Positions 1 through 9,531 are shown, numbered from the stretch's first letter. The stretch is 64,000 bases of DNA from Niallia sp. XMNu-256 (GCF_036670015.1 NZ_CP137636.1:908501-972500); one strand, 5' to 3'. The notes: generated by a model not told the origin, from the letters alone. Program-made: numbers and translations.

Positions 1-1
1 C

Positions 2-295
2 TTTTCCGACCCGTGGCCAAAAGTACGACATGAAAAGCGACGTTTAACTTATAAAAGCTTTCTAGAAATATATGAACAGCTTCTTCCTAATCAAGGCGAA
101 ATTCATTTCAAAACTGATAATCAAGGATTATTTGAATACTCATTAATGAGTTTTTCGAAATATGGAATGTTGCTGAATTATGTTAGCCTAGATTTGCATA
201 ACAGTGACTATGAAGGCAATATTATGACTGAATATGAGGAGAAATTCTCCAAAAAGGGAAATCGAATTTATCGCTGTGAAGTTCAGTTTCAATAA
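2..295 (+). CDS. trmB: tRNA (guanine-N7)-methyltransferase TrmB, C-terminal part
   Basis: The window opens inside this gene; 97 codons and the TAA stop are present. The enzyme transfers a methyl group from S-adenosylmethionine to N7 of G46 in tRNA variable loops. The fragment starts with the family signature [12 protein letters not shown], part of the catalytic and tRNA-contact region, followed by GEIHFKTDN and the C-terminal [11 protein letters not shown], all typical of TrmB. No frameshift is seen. Its position just upstream of ytnP matches the ytmQ(trmB)-ytnP order of B. subtilis. The product is certain from these motifs; the N-terminal SAM-binding half lies outside the window. Confidence 0.93.
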   Translation, partial: FSDPWPKVRHEKRRLTYKSFLEIYEQLLPNQGEIHFKTDNQGLFEYSLMSFSKYGMLLNYVSLDLHNSDYEGNIMTEYEEKFSKKGNRIYRCEVQFQ

Positions 296-391
296 TTTTT
301 TTTAACAATAGCTTTTTGTCCCAAAAACTTGCGACAGGCACAATCCTCCACATCTAAGTTAAGGGATAAAAGCGGAAAGCTCTCCGGTTTA

Positions 392-409
392 GCGGAGTTC
401 ATACTCCGC
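392..409 (+). repeat. Perfect GC-rich hairpin upstream of ytnP
   Basis: GCGGAG (392-397) and CTCCGC (404-409) form a perfect 6-bp stem with loop TTCATA. It lies between trmB and the ytnP ribosome binding site and has no T-run after it, so it is not a classical terminator. It could be an mRNA leader structure or a fragment of a degenerated intergenic repeat. Function unknown. Confidence 0.45.
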
Positions 410-443
410 AGGAAAATTTGATTATGAAAAATGGGGGATTGTT

Positions 444-1283
444 TTGGACACTTTAAAGTTAACATCACTAAAGTTAACATGGTTAAATGGCGGGATCAAT
501 CATCTTGACGGTGGAGCTATGTTTGGGGTTGTTCCAAAAGCATTATGGGAGAGAAAATATCCTTGTAATGACAAAAATCAAATCCCATTAAGAACGGATC
601 CAATCTTAATTAGGATGGACGGAATCAATTTTTTAGTAGATGCCGGAATCGGAAATGGAAAGTTAACAGAGAAACAAAAGCGAATCTTTGGCGCAATTGA
701 AGAGTCTAAAATAGAAGAGTCCCTTAAAGCACATGGTTTATCAACAAATGATATTGATTATATTTTAATGACACATATGCATTTTGATCATGCCTGTGGA
801 TTAACTAAACTAGAGAATGGGAAGCATTTTTCTGTGTTCCCAGAAGCAAAAATAATTGTTAATAAAATTGAATGGAATGAAATGCGCCAGCCTAATATTC
901 GCTCAAAAAGTACCTATTGGAGAGAAAATTGGGAAGCAATTCAAGACCAAGTGGAAGTTTTTAATAAGGAATGGACGTTTGGAAAAATAAAACTTGTTCA
1001 TACAGGCGGACATAGTGATGGTCATTCAATAATCGTTATAGAAGATGGGAAGGATACCGTTATTCATATGGCGGACATTATGGCAACACATGCCCATCAA
1101 AACGTCTTATGGGTCATGGCTTATGATGACTACCCAATGAACTCCATTGAAGCCAAGCAAAAATGGCTTAAATACGGGCTAGATAAGCAGGCATGGTTTA
1201 CCTTTTATCACGATTGTTTTCATCGTGCGATAAAGTGGGATCATGAAGGTAGAGTAATTGACACCATCGAGAGAAAAGAATAA
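444..1283 (+). CDS. ytnP: YtnP-like metallo-beta-lactamase-fold hydrolase (putative quorum-quenching lactonase)
   Basis: Product of 279 residues with the metallo-beta-lactamase fold. The zinc-binding motif THMHFDHACG (HxHxDH) is present near residue 110, with further histidine/aspartate ligands in GGHSDGHS and MADIMATH. B. subtilis YtnP is known as a lactonase that interferes with signalling of other bacteria, and length and position match it. The start is a TTG behind the purine-rich GGGGGAT at 432-438; no in-frame ATG exists upstream or near the conserved N-terminus. An 18-nt GC hairpin precedes it. It is probably transcribed alone; the downstream ytzB is convergent. The substrate here cannot be told from sequence; an aliphatic or acyl-homoserine lactone is inferred from the family. 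Confidence 0.85.
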   Translation: MDTLKLTSLKLTWLNGGINHLDGGAMFGVVPKALWERKYPCNDKNQIPLRTDPILIRMDGINFLVDAGIGNGKLTEKQKRIFGAIEESKIEESLKAHGLSTNDIDYILMTHMHFDHACGLTKLENGKHFSVFPEAKIIVNKIEWNEMRQPNIRSKSTYWRENWEAIQDQVEVFNKEWTFGKIKLVHTGGHSDGHSIIVIEDGKDTVIHMADIMATHAHQNVLWVMAYDDYPMNSIEAKQKWLKYGLDKQAWFTFYHDCFHRAIKWDHEGRVIDTIERKE

Positions 1284-1345
1284 CTTTTGAAGGTGTCAGT
1301 CTTCTGCTTTATGAAAATGAAGACTTTGACACCTTTGGAGGAATA

Positions 1346-1657
1346 TCAAAGGACATATGCATCAAGAATCGCACCTGTTCTACTGTCAACAATAAATTCA
1401 TATTGTACTAAAGTACCATCCACCGTTTTTGAGATTCCACCAATATAGACATCATATTCAATGAATGATCTTTTATATGGTTGTTTTTCCATCTGAATCC
1501 ATGAACCTTGGATGGGGCCATGCTTTTTAAAGGCTGTTTTTGCAATGTTCAATGCTTTTTCTGGAGAAATTGTTTGGTACTTACTGACGTTCCGACTAAC
1601 TAAAATTCCGGCAGCCGCCCCTGTACCTGCCCCAATAAGAAAGGTTTTCCAATTCAC
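1346..1657 (-). CDS. ytzB: YtzB-like small PepSY-domain protein
   Basis: A 103-residue protein. Residues 5-22 form a hydrophobic, glycine/alanine-rich segment (FLIGAGTGAAAGILV) that probably anchors it in the membrane. The remainder has the PepSY pattern: a helix beginning ISPEKALNIAKTAFKK, then strands ending in YEFIVDSRTGAILDAYVL. PepSY domains are often linked to control of secreted or envelope proteases, but no role is established for this small protein. It lies convergent to ytnP and divergent from ytoP, the same place as ytzB in B. subtilis. The start ATG has the purine run AGGGGGAA upstream (complement of 1665-1672). Confidence 0.75.
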   Translation of the reverse strand: MNWKTFLIGAGTGAAAGILVSRNVSKYQTISPEKALNIAKTAFKKHGPIQGSWIQMEKQPYKRSFIEYDVYIGGISKTVDGTLVQYEFIVDSRTGAILDAYVL

Positions 1658-1780
1658 TAATAATTCCCCCTAATAGATTACTTTCTACATTCTTTGTTAT
1701 TATAGTATCAAATCACACAAAGATTCTAAAATATTTATTGAGAAACTTGCTGATTTTTTTTATTAAAAGGAGTGAAATTC

Positions 1781-2854
1781 ATGAATGAAAAAACGCTGGA
1801 ACTTTTCAAAACGTTAACAGAGCTTCCGGGCCCATCTGGGAATGAACATGCAGTTAGAAAATTTATGAAAGAACAACTAAGTCTATATACGGATGAAATT
1901 ATACAGGATCGATTAGGAAGTATTTTTGGTGTAAAAAGAGGAAATGAACAGGGGCCTACAGTTATGGTTGCGGGACATATGGATGAGGTAGGTTTTATGG
2001 TGACCTCTATCACGGATAATGGGATGATTCGCTTTCAAACATTAGGAGGTTGGTGGAGTCAAGTATTGCTTGCTCAAAGAGTTGAAATTATCACGAAAAA
2101 CGGTTCAATACCAGGGGTAATTGGATCAGTACCGCCACACTTGCTTGATGAAGAAAAACGAAAAAAACCGATGGATATCAAAAATATGATGATTGATATT
2201 GGAGCAGATGATAAAGAAGATGCAAAGAGCATGGGAATACAGCCAGGACAACCGATTGTTCCGATTTGCCCTTTCACACCAATGGCAAACAAGAAAAAAA
2301 TAATGGCCAAAGCATGGGATAACCGCTATGGCTGTGGATTGGCGATCCAATTGCTTGAAGAAGTCCAAAATGAAACATTACCCAATGTTTTATACTCGGG
2401 TGCAACCGTACAAGAAGAGGTTGGCTTAAGAGGGGCACAAACAGCAGCCAATCTAATTAAACCCGATATCTTCTACGCTCTAGATGCTAGCCCAGCAAAT
2501 GATGCAGCTGGAAACAAAGATGAGTTTGGACAGCTTGGCAAAGGTGCCTTATTAAGAATTTTTGACCGGACAATGGTCACTCATAAGGGAATGAGAGAGT
2601 TTATTCTTGATACAGCTGAAACTCATGGGATTCCATACCAATACTTCACCTCGCAAGGAGGGACAGATGCGGGTCGTGTTCATTTATCGAATGAAGGTGT
2701 ACCAAGTGCAGTGATCGGAATTTGTTCTCGTTACATCCATACACCAGCTAGTATTGTGCATGTTGATGATTATACTGCCGCTAAAGAATTGCTCGTTCGC
2801 TTAGTAAGAACAACGGATCAGACAACAGTCGACTCGATTTTGCAAAATGGTTGA
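1781..2854 (+). CDS. ytoP: M42-family metallo-aminopeptidase YtoP
   Basis: Product of 357 residues resembling M42 (glutamyl/tetrahedral) aminopeptidases, cytosolic enzymes that trim peptides with two metal ions. Visible signatures are the N-terminal LPGPSGNE, the metal-ligand motif [27 protein letters not shown] with the catalytic glutamate pair, and ALDASPAND; the C-terminal [13 protein letters not shown] completes the site. A GTG nine bases upstream is in frame, but AAAGGAG at 1766-1772 sits 8 nt from the ATG at 1781, which I take as the start. Neighbours match B. subtilis (ytzB-ytoP-ytpP). Peptide specificity cannot be deduced. Confidence 0.9.
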   Translation: MNEKTLELFKTLTELPGPSGNEHAVRKFMKEQLSLYTDEIIQDRLGSIFGVKRGNEQGPTVMVAGHMDEVGFMVTSITDNGMIRFQTLGGWWSQVLLAQRVEIITKNGSIPGVIGSVPPHLLDEEKRKKPMDIKNMMIDIGADDKEDAKSMGIQPGQPIVPICPFTPMANKKKIMAKAWDNRYGCGLAIQLLEEVQNETLPNVLYSGATVQEEVGLRGAQTAANLIKPDIFYALDASPANDAAGNKDEFGQLGKGALLRIFDRTMVTHKGMREFILDTAETHGIPYQYFTSQGGTDAGRVHLSNEGVPSAVIGICSRYIHTPASIVHVDDYTAAKELLVRLVRTTDQTTVDSILQNG

Positions 2855-2919
2855 TGAATTAAAACTCGTGACGCATAATAAGAGCAAAGTGATAGAGAAA
2901 AGTAGGAGTGAATAGAATA

Positions 2920-3234
2920 ATGAAAAATCTTGAGAGTATGGAACAATTTAAGGAACTCCGTGACAATGGAAAACATATTTTCTTATTTTCCGCTGTTTGG
3001 TGTGGGGATTGCCGGGTTATCGAACCCTTCCTGCCTGAGGTTGAAAAGCAATTCAATGAATATACTTTTGTACATATAGATCGGGATGAATTTATAGATT
3101 TGTGTGCTGAACTTGATGTATATGGAATTCCGAGTTTTATTGCTTTTGATAATGGACGTGAACTAGGTCGCTTTGTCAGCAGAGACCGTAAAACAAAAGA
3201 AGAAATACAACAATTTATTGAAGGTCTGAAATAA
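2920..3234 (+). CDS. ytpP: Thioredoxin-like protein YtpP
   Basis: A 104-residue single thioredoxin fold with active site WCGDC (C28 and C31 from the chosen start) and a cis-proline loop GIPSF. The CGDC dipeptide differs from the usual CGPC, which is known to shift redox properties, so it may serve as a thiol reductase or bacilliredoxin-like protein rather than the main thioredoxin. A GTG at 2908 is in frame, but it overlaps the Shine-Dalgarno TAGGAG (2903-2908); the ATG at 2920 is better placed and matches the family N-terminus. Its stop codon directly abuts ytpQ, so the two are cotranscribed. Confidence 0.9.
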   Translation: MKNLESMEQFKELRDNGKHIFLFSAVWCGDCRVIEPFLPEVEKQFNEYTFVHIDRDEFIDLCAELDVYGIPSFIAFDNGRELGRFVSRDRKTKEEIQQFIEGLK

Positions 3235-4038
3235 ATGGAAAAAATGAATAGCATAAAAATGAGTAAAGAGCTGCAGAAGCGGTTGGCCCATCCTGATCGC
3301 CAGTTCCAATTTGACCGCAAACAAGACCAGCTTAGAATTGAAAATAAACAAACAGGTAAAGGAATAACTATTTCGTTGCCTGGCATCGTTGCGAAATGGC
3401 AAGAGCAAAAGAACAAAGCGATTGATGAGGTTGTCTATTATGTTGAAGAGGGGTTAGGGGCATTAGATTCTGATCCTGAGATTTCTGGAAAAGAGAAAAA
3501 TATCTACCCTGTAATTAGGTCCACTTCTTTTCCACTAGAATCGAGGGAGAAAATCCCGTTTATTTATGATGATCATACAGCCGAAACACGAATTTATTAT
3601 GCCATTGATCTTGGCAATACGTATCGTTTGATTGATCAAAAGCTTTTAGAAAAAGAACAATGGGATGAAAAAAGAATCAAAGAAATGGCTTTATTTAATG
3701 CCCGTTCTCTTTCAACTGATTTAAAAGAAGATCTTGTAGCAGGCAATACCTTTTATTTTTTAAATAAAAACGACGGGTATGATGCAAGTCGTATTTTGAA
3801 TGATTCCTTTTTAAAAGAAATGAGTGGTAAAGTAAAAGGAACAATGGCTGTTGCCGTGCCGCATCAAGATGTGTTAATTATTGCGGATATTAAAAATGAA
3901 ACCGGCTACGATATTTTAGCACAAATGACAATGAGCTTTTTTGCGAGTGGCCGTGTACCTATTACTGCGCTATCCTTTTTATATGAAGATGGGAAATTAG
4001 AACCGATTTTTATATTGGGGAAAAACAAAAAGGTTTGA
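3235..4038 (+). CDS. ytpQ: DUF1444 family protein YtpQ
   Basis: A 267-residue cytosolic protein of unknown function, recognisable as YtpQ (DUF1444) by [10 protein letters not shown], the acidic helix [13 protein letters not shown] and RSTSFP. No signal peptide or membrane segment is visible. The ATG follows the ytpP stop codon without a gap, with GAAGG about ten bases upstream, indicating translational coupling. In B. subtilis the next gene is ytpR; here a terminator and a repeat element follow instead. The family is conserved in Bacillales but I know of no assigned reaction. Confidence 0.87.
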   Translation: MEKMNSIKMSKELQKRLAHPDRQFQFDRKQDQLRIENKQTGKGITISLPGIVAKWQEQKNKAIDEVVYYVEEGLGALDSDPEISGKEKNIYPVIRSTSFPLESREKIPFIYDDHTAETRIYYAIDLGNTYRLIDQKLLEKEQWDEKRIKEMALFNARSLSTDLKEDLVAGNTFYFLNKNDGYDASRILNDSFLKEMSGKVKGTMAVAVPHQDVLIIADIKNETGYDILAQMTMSFFASGRVPITALSFLYEDGKLEPIFILGKNKKV

Positions 4039-4058
4039 TAAAGTAGGAAGTAAAAACT

Positions 4059-4095
4059 GAAACCGTACCGAAATGGGATACGGTTTCTTTCTGTT
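4059..4095 (+). terminator. Rho-independent terminator after ytpPQ
   Basis: GAAACCGTA (4059-4067) pairs perfectly with TACGGTTTC (4079-4087), followed by TTTCTGTTTT. It closes the ytpP-ytpQ transcript. Confidence 0.85.
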
Positions 4096-4157
4096 TTAAC
4101 TTCATATCAGCAGATGTCTTCCACTTATATAGTTAAGGAGAGAATGGAATAAGCCCT

Positions 4158-4285
4158 CCGATTCAGTGGGGCAAAACCCGGCTGAATAAAGTTAAGCTTC
4201 CGGCGGATGTCACGGATTTTTTAAGGGTAATTTCTCGGGCGAGCTCGAGAAAAATCCAGACGCAAATTCGGCGGACGAATTTGAT
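4158..4285 (+). repeat. Interspersed structured repeat, family A, copy 1
   Basis: This element fills most of the 351-nt gap between ytpQ and sftA. It has a head hairpin, ATTCAG (4161-4166) with CTGAAT (4182-4187) enclosing GGG/CCC, a middle stretch with CCGGCGGATGTCACGG, and a tail hairpin AAATTCG (4264-4270) / CGAATTT (4276-4282) with loop GCGGA. Two further copies occur at 7808-7999 and 50891-50940 in the same orientation. There is no open reading frame of note, no transposase and no clear target duplication. It may be a MITE-like element or a family of structured RNAs; I do not know a name for it. Confidence 0.7.
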
Positions 4286-4389
4286 AAAGTCAAAATCCGA
4301 CAATTGTATCATTCTGTTAATTTATCTCGTATTTTTGTGAAATACTGCTAAAATAAAGAATGATAGAAAGATAGAAAGAGTGATCTAGT

Positions 4390-7300
4390 TTGAATTGGAT
4401 GAAAAAACTGTTTAGTTTCTTCAAAGAGGAAGATTCTAAATCGATAACAGATAGTATAGAGCCAAATGAACAGCTGCATCCCTTGATTCAAAAACAACGT
4501 TTAGAAAATGGCAAAAAGGTTAACGCAAAAGTTGCTTATCAATATCCAAAAGGTCAATTCCGTTTTCCATTAGTACCTGACCGTGACGAAAATAAGAGCA
4601 AACCGAAAGCTGTTCCTACTAATAACCATTTAAATAGACGTCAAGAGAGGAAAACAGCAACGCTACCTAGGCAAAGAGAATTAAAAAACAGACGAATAGC
4701 AGAAAAGGAAGATCGATATACAAACCAAAGAGAAGAACAAACAACAGAGACTCGGATGTTTTCAAGTGAAATTAAACAAGAACCAACAAGAAAGCATCAA
4801 GAACCTGCTAATGATCCAAGACGAAATCGCCCATTTCAACCAACCATAATTCCATCTCCTGTCTATGGGTTTAAGGAGAGACCGATTAAAGCTGAAAATC
4901 ATTATGAAGAGGTGGAGTTAGAGCTACAGGCTAATCCTGCACAGAACGTGGTTCAGAAAGAAAACAGTCCTGCTTATCAAGGACAGAAACCAGATGAAGA
5001 AATTGAGATGATTGAAACTTTACCATTAGCAAAAGATGGTACAAAATTTGAAAAAGAGGGTCGACATTCAACCAGTGAAAGTTCAGGTGCTGTGGATCCA
5101 ATAATGAATGAATCGGTTGAAGTGGCTATACCTGTAAAGAACGTGATTCAACAAGAAAACAGTCCTGCTTATCAAGGACAGAAACCAGATGAAGAAATTG
5201 AGATAATTGAAACTTTACCATTAGCAGAAGATGGTACAAAATTTGAAAAAGAGAGTCGACATTCAACCAGTGAAAGTTCAGATGATGTGGACCCAATAAT
5301 GAATGAATCGGTTGAAGTGGCTATACCTGTAAAGAACGTGATTCAACAAGAAAACAGTCCTGCTTATCAAGGACAGAAACCAGATGAAGAAATTGAGATA
5401 ATTGAAACTTTACCATTAGCAGAAGATGGTACAAAATTAAAAAAAGAGAGTCGACATTCAACCAGTGAAAGTTCAGATGATGTGGATCTAATAATGAATG
5501 AATCGGTTGAAGTGGCTCTTCCTGTAGAGAAGATGATTCAAAAAGAAAGCAGTCATGCTTATCAAGGACAGGAATCGGGTGAAGGAATTGAATTAATTGG
5601 AACTTTACCATTAGCAGAAGAGGGTACAAAATTTGAAAAAGAGAGTCGTCAGTCAACCAGTGAAAGTTCAGATGCTGTGGATCTAATAATGAATGAATCG
5701 ATTGAAGTGGCTGTAACGGCAGAAGAGGAAAGAGTAGAAGAGAGCCAAGCTAATTGTGAAACAGATCAAACAAAAAATAGTGAGCATCAAAACGAGAGTT
5801 CAGACATACATTTGGAATCGGAGCCAGTTGAAGCGACCGAACGTCCGAAAGAAAGGTCGTCGATTCCTTTCAATGTCATCATGTTGAAACAAGATAAACA
5901 AAAGCTATCGCAGAAACATCATGCGAAAAACTCAAAAAAAAATAGCGTACAAATCCCTTCATTTACGCAAAAACAAGAAAGTCAAGGTGGAGAAGCGTTA
6001 CAACCAGAAGGTGAGTTTGTTCTAATATCTGATGAACAAAATACAGTACAACGAGAATTGGAAGTGCCACAGGAACAACAATTGGATTTCAAAGATCCTG
6101 AGGAAACAGAACAAGAAGAGACCAGCTATAGAGTAAACATAGAGCGTCTGGACAGCCTTCAAATAGAAGAACCCCAATATTCCTTTCCTTCTATGATGCT
6201 ATTAAATCCGCCAATTCTAGTTGAAGGGAATAATGATTGGATCGATGAACAATCAGAACTGTTAAATCGTACATTGAAAAACTTTAATGTAGGGGCTAAA
6301 GTGGTTAATGTTACACAAGGCCCAGCAGTCACTAGATTTGAAGTGCAGCCGGAACCAGGCGTAAAGGTAAATAAAATTACGAATCTTTCAGATGATATTA
6401 AGTTAAGTCTAGCTGCAAGGGATATTCGGATTGAAGCACCGATCCCAGGTAAGCACACTATCGGGATTGAGGTCCCTAATGAGAATAGCAGAGCAGTGAA
6501 TATTAGTGAAATTATCTCTGAACCTGAATTTTATGAGCAGGAATCGCCATTAACAGCTGTTTTGGGACTTGATATTTCTGGAAAACCGATTGTGACTGAT
6601 TTAAGAAAGATGCCCCATGGCCTAATTGCCGGGGCTACAGGATCTGGGAAAAGTGTTTGTATTAATACCATTTTGGTTAGCCTTTTATACAAAGCGACAC
6701 CAGATCAATTAAAGTTGTTATTAATTGACCCAAAAATGGTGGAACTGGCACCGTATAACCATATTCCACACCTAGTCAGTCCGGTAATAACTGATGTGAA
6801 GGCGGCAACAGCAGCTTTAAAATGGGCTGTGGAAGAGATGGAGCGACGTTATGAGTTATTTGCTCATACAGGTGTACGGGATATTACTCGTTTTAATGAA
6901 CTGGCACAGATGCATAAGCAATATTCTGATAAATTGCCGTATATTGTTATTGTCATTGATGAGTTGGCTGATTTGATGATGATGTCTCCAGCAGACGTAG
7001 AGGAAGCGATCAGTAGAATTGCTCAAAAAGCTAGGGCTTGTGGAATTCATTTAATCATTGCGACCCAAAGGCCATCCGTAGATGTCATTACAGGACTGAT
7101 TAAGTCAAATATTCCAACTAGAATTGCTTTTTCTGTTTCCTCTCAAATTGATTCACGTACCATTATTGATATTAGCGGGGCAGAAAAGCTACTTGGAAAA
7201 GGGGATATGCTATTTTTGGAAAATGGGGCACCCAAGCCGGTTCGCATTCAGGGTACGTTTGTTTCTGACAGTGAAATCGATCAAGTTGTGTCCCATGTTA

Positions 7301-7578
7301 GGGACCAAGGAGAGCCAAACTATTTATTCCAACAAGAGGAGTTATTAAAAAAAACACAAGTTGAAGAAGAAGATGAATTGTTTTATGAGGCCTGTGAATT
7401 TGTTGTTGAGCACGGTGGAGCATCGACTTCTTTACTGCAAAGAAGATTCAAAATTGGCTATAACCGTGCAGCAAGATTAATTGACATGATGGAGTTTCAT
7501 GGATATATATCAGAATCAAAAGGCAGTAAACCAAGAGAAGTGTATCTTACGGATACTGATTTAGAAACATTACACTAA
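4390..7578 (+). CDS. sftA: DNA translocase SftA (FtsK/SpoIIIE family) with tandem-repeat linker
   Basis: A 1062-residue soluble FtsK/SpoIIIE-type ATPase without the four N-terminal membrane helices of SpoIIIE, as expected for SftA, which clears chromosomal DNA from the closing septum. Residues 1-600 are a charged, low-complexity linker containing four tandem 65-residue repeats. The motor follows: Walker A GATGSGKS (748-755), Walker B with D857-E858 in IVIDELADLM, and a C-terminal gamma winged helix (YNRAARLIDMMEFHGYI) that reads polar DNA motifs. The TTG start is behind AAAGAGTGA and gives the N-terminus MNWMKKLF, similar to MSWLHKFF as I recall for B. subtilis. The linker is longer than I remember for B. 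subtilis SftA. Confidence 0.93.
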   Translation: MNWMKKLFSFFKEEDSKSITDSIEPNEQLHPLIQKQRLENGKKVNAKVAYQYPKGQFRFPLVPDRDENKSKPKAVPTNNHLNRRQERKTATLPRQRELKNRRIAEKEDRYTNQREEQTTETRMFSSEIKQEPTRKHQEPANDPRRNRPFQPTIIPSPVYGFKERPIKAENHYEEVELELQANPAQNVVQKENSPAYQGQKPDEEIEMIETLPLAKDGTKFEKEGRHSTSESSGAVDPIMNESVEVAIPVKNVIQQENSPAYQGQKPDEEIEIIETLPLAEDGTKFEKESRHSTSESSDDVDPIMNESVEVAIPVKNVIQQENSPAYQGQKPDEEIEIIETLPLAEDGTKLKKESRHSTSESSDDVDLIMNESVEVALPVEKMIQKESSHAYQGQESGEGIELIGTLPLAEEGTKFEKESRQSTSESSDAVDLIMNESIEVAVTAEEERVEESQANCETDQTKNSEHQNESSDIHLESEPVEATERPKERSSIPFNVIMLKQDKQKLSQKHHAKNSKKNSVQIPSFTQKQESQGGEALQPEGEFVLISDEQNTVQRELEVPQEQQLDFKDPEETEQEETSYRVNIERLDSLQIEEPQYSFPSMMLLNPPILVEGNNDWIDEQSELLNRTLKNFNVGAKVVNVTQGPAVTRFEVQPEPGVKVNKITNLSDDIKLSLAARDIRIEAPIPGKHTIGIEVPNENSRAVNISEIISEPEFYEQESPLTAVLGLDISGKPIVTDLRKMPHGLIAGATGSGKSVCINTILVSLLYKATPDQLKLLLIDPKMVELAPYNHIPHLVSPVITDVKAATAALKWAVEEMERRYELFAHTGVRDITRFNELAQMHKQYSDKLPYIVIVIDELADLMMMSPADVEEAISRIAQKARACGIHLIIATQRPSVDVITGLIKSNIPTRIAFSVSSQIDSRTIIDISGAEKLLGKGDMLFLENGAPKPVRIQGTFVSDSEIDQVVSHVRDQGEPNYLFQQEELLKKTQVEEEDELFYEACEFVVEHGGASTSLLQRRFKIGYNRAARLIDMMEFHGYISESKGSKPREVYLTDTDLETLH
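4945..5724 (+). repeat. Four 195-bp in-frame tandem repeats within sftA
   Basis: Units begin at 4945, 5140, 5335 and 5530, each exactly 195 bp (65 codons). Each encodes a version of ENSPAYQGQKPDEEIE, ETLPLAEDGTKFEKE, RHSTSESS and IMNESVEVAIPV. Units 1-3 are nearly identical at DNA level and unit 4 is diverged, which suggests recent amplification from an older copy. The exact period keeps the reading frame, so copy number can change without inactivating the gene. Confidence 0.95.
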
Positions 7579-7807
7579 TCTTTAGGAAAAGGGGGAGTGC
7601 CTTGTGAAAAAACAAAGTTCCCTATATTTCCTAATGATGCTATAATATATAAATATGATTTTAGTTAGAGAGAGATACTACATATAATAAGATATGAACG
7701 AGTCATTCATGGTAAATGGTAAATGAGCAAATAAAATATCAGTAGAGCTTTTTGTACCGCCAGAAATCCTCCTCGTCTAAAGGTAGGAAATGAAATCTAA
7801 AAAGGTT

Positions 7808-7999
7808 TTCTGATCCAGTGGGAGAAATTCGGCTGAATGAAGCATTAAACCTCCGACGGGATGCCACGGAATTCTTAAGGTATTATATCGGTGTGAGTTC
7901 GACAACGGATAGAACGTCCTAGTCAGGCATAAGCCACTAGATTTGGCGTTCTATCGCGTGATAAAATAATCCTGGCGCAAATCACGGAGCGAATTTGAT
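7808..7999 (+). repeat. Interspersed structured repeat, family A, copy 2 (long form)
   Basis: It occupies the gap of about 470 nt between sftA and murC. The head (CCAGTGGGA...CGGCTGAATGAAG), middle (CTCCGACGGGATGCCACGGA) and tail (GGCGCAAATCACGG...GCGAATTTGATT) align with copy 1. This copy has an extra segment containing a nested stem: GATAGAACG (7908-7916) with CGTTCTATC (7947-7955), and inside it CTAGT (7919-7923) with ACTAG (7936-7940). The rest of the gap, 7579-7807, shows only a weak possible leader peptide near 7604 and AT-rich sequence. Confidence 0.65.
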
Positions 8000-8049
8000 T
8001 TAATGATCATATACTGTTTACAGATTGACAACGGTTGGAGGTTCTTTGT

Positions 8050-9354
8050 ATGACAAATTACCATTTCGTAGGGATTAAGGGATCAGGAATGAGTGCCCTT
8101 GCGCAAATACTACATGACATGAACGAGAAAGTTCAAGGCTCTGATGTAGAAAAGCGATTTTTTACTCAAATCGCACTAGAGCAATCGGGAATAAAGATCC
8201 TTCCTTTTCAAAAAGAAAATATACAGCCTGGAATGACCATTATTGCTGGAAATGCATTTCCAGATACACATGAGGAAATCCAAGAGGCAATGAAGCTCGG
8301 TCTTCCGATTGTGCGCTATCACCAGTTTCTAGGTGACTTTTTGAAACAATTCTCGAGTGTAGCAGTTACAGGTGCACATGGAAAAACATCCACGACTGGT
8401 TTGCTCGCTCATGTTCTGGGCGGTGCTAAGCCAACTAATTATTTAATTGGCGATGGTACAGGTAAAGGTGTGAAGAGTGCGGAATACTTTGTATTTGAAG
8501 CATGCGAATATCGTAGACATTTTCTATCCTATTTTCCAGATTATGCAATCATGACCAATATTGATTTTGATCATCCTGATTACTTTGCCAATATTGATGA
8601 TGTATGTGCGGCTTTTCAGGAGATGGCGATGCAAGTAAATAAAGGGATATTTGCTTGTGGAGACGACGAATACTTACAAAAAATTCAAGCAAAAGTTCCG
8701 GTTCTTTTTTATGGTCTTGGTGATGATAATGATTTCCAAGCCCGTAATATTGTGAAAACGACGGAAGGTACAACTTTTGATGTATTTATTAGAAATACAT
8801 TTTATGATACTTTTTCAATTGCAAGCTATGGCGATCATAATATATTGAACTCGCTGGCTGTCATTGCTTTGTGTCAATACGAGGGAATTGACACTGACAT
8901 TGTAAAACAAAGGCTTTTAAATTTCGAAGGTGTTAAAAGACGTTTTTCAGAAAAGAATGTGGGTTCGCAAATTCTTATAGATGACTATGCCCATCACCCA
9001 ACAGAAATTAAGGCAACGATCGAAGCTGCACGACAAAAGTATCCGGATCGTGAAATTGTCGCTGTGTTTCAGCCACATACTTATTCAAGAACACAAGCGT
9101 TTTTGGATCTTTTTGCAGAAAGTCTTAATTTGGCAGATAAAACGTATTTATGTGAAATCTTTGGATCTGCTAGAGAAAATCATGGGAAATTATCCATTAA
9201 TGATTTACAGGAAAAAATTCCTGATTCTGAAATGATCAATGAAGAAGATATGACACCACTACAAGTACATGAGCAAGGTGTAATTATTTTTATGGGAGCA
9301 GGGGACATACAAAAGTTTCAAGTAGCCTATGAAAACTTGTTAACACATTCGTAA
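8050..9354 (+). CDS. murC: UDP-N-acetylmuramate--L-alanine ligase MurC
   Basis: A 434-residue cytosolic ligase that adds L-alanine to UDP-MurNAc in peptidoglycan precursor synthesis. It shows the N-terminal UDP-binding [11 protein letters not shown], the ATP-binding GAHGKTST, the central-domain motif [11 protein letters not shown], and DDYAHHPTE with the C-terminal ligase domain [12 protein letters not shown] at 8035 is in frame, but it belongs to the Shine-Dalgarno TTGGAGG; the ATG at 8050 is 8 nt behind it. It follows sftA as in B. subtilis, separated here by a repeat element, and ends in a terminator. Confidence 0.95.
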   Translation: MTNYHFVGIKGSGMSALAQILHDMNEKVQGSDVEKRFFTQIALEQSGIKILPFQKENIQPGMTIIAGNAFPDTHEEIQEAMKLGLPIVRYHQFLGDFLKQFSSVAVTGAHGKTSTTGLLAHVLGGAKPTNYLIGDGTGKGVKSAEYFVFEACEYRRHFLSYFPDYAIMTNIDFDHPDYFANIDDVCAAFQEMAMQVNKGIFACGDDEYLQKIQAKVPVLFYGLGDDNDFQARNIVKTTEGTTFDVFIRNTFYDTFSIASYGDHNILNSLAVIALCQYEGIDTDIVKQRLLNFEGVKRRFSEKNVGSQILIDDYAHHPTEIKATIEAARQKYPDREIVAVFQPHTYSRTQAFLDLFAESLNLADKTYLCEIFGSARENHGKLSINDLQEKIPDSEMINEEDMTPLQVHEQGVIIFMGAGDIQKFQVAYENLLTHS

Positions 9355-9361
9355 GATAAAA

Positions 9362-9400
9362 GGAGTATTGATGACTTTGATCACCAATACTTCTTTTTTT
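9362..9400 (+). terminator. Rho-independent terminator after murC
   Basis: AGTATTG (9364-9370) pairs with CAATACT (9385-9391), followed by TCTTTTTTT. Confidence 0.85.
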
Positions 9401-9505
9401 ATACGAAAAAAATTTTAAAAATTTAGCAAGGTTATGAATTGAAAGTGGACTGGAGTATGGTAAGATTTGTTATATAAATAAAGGCCAAATCTATCTAAAC
9501 AAAAT

Positions 9506-9531
9506 GTTTACTTGTAAGGATTGACGGGTAT
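9506..9531 (+). promoter_or_regulatory. SigmaB-like promoter for ytxGH
   Basis: GTTTAC (9506-9511), a 14-bp spacer and GGGTAT (9526-9531) match the general-stress consensus GTTTAA-N12-15-GGGTAT with one mismatch. It lies 33 bp upstream of the ytxG start. The homologous B. subtilis ytxGHJ operon is known to be SigmaB dependent, which supports the call. Confidence 0.75.

Noticed and set aside
5321-5656. A 111-codon minus-strand frame across the sftA repeats
   Set aside because: An antisense shadow created by the repeated coding units, with no ribosome binding site.
4945-5724. CRISPR-like regular repeats
   Set aside because: The 195-bp period is uninterrupted by unique spacers and stays in frame with sftA; it is a coding tandem repeat.
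7604-7645. A 13-codon GTG frame behind AAAGGGGGAG after sftA (possible leader peptide)
   Set aside because: The Shine-Dalgarno is good but the frame is very short, has no regulatory codon run and no attenuator before murC; chance or a gene remnant cannot be excluded.
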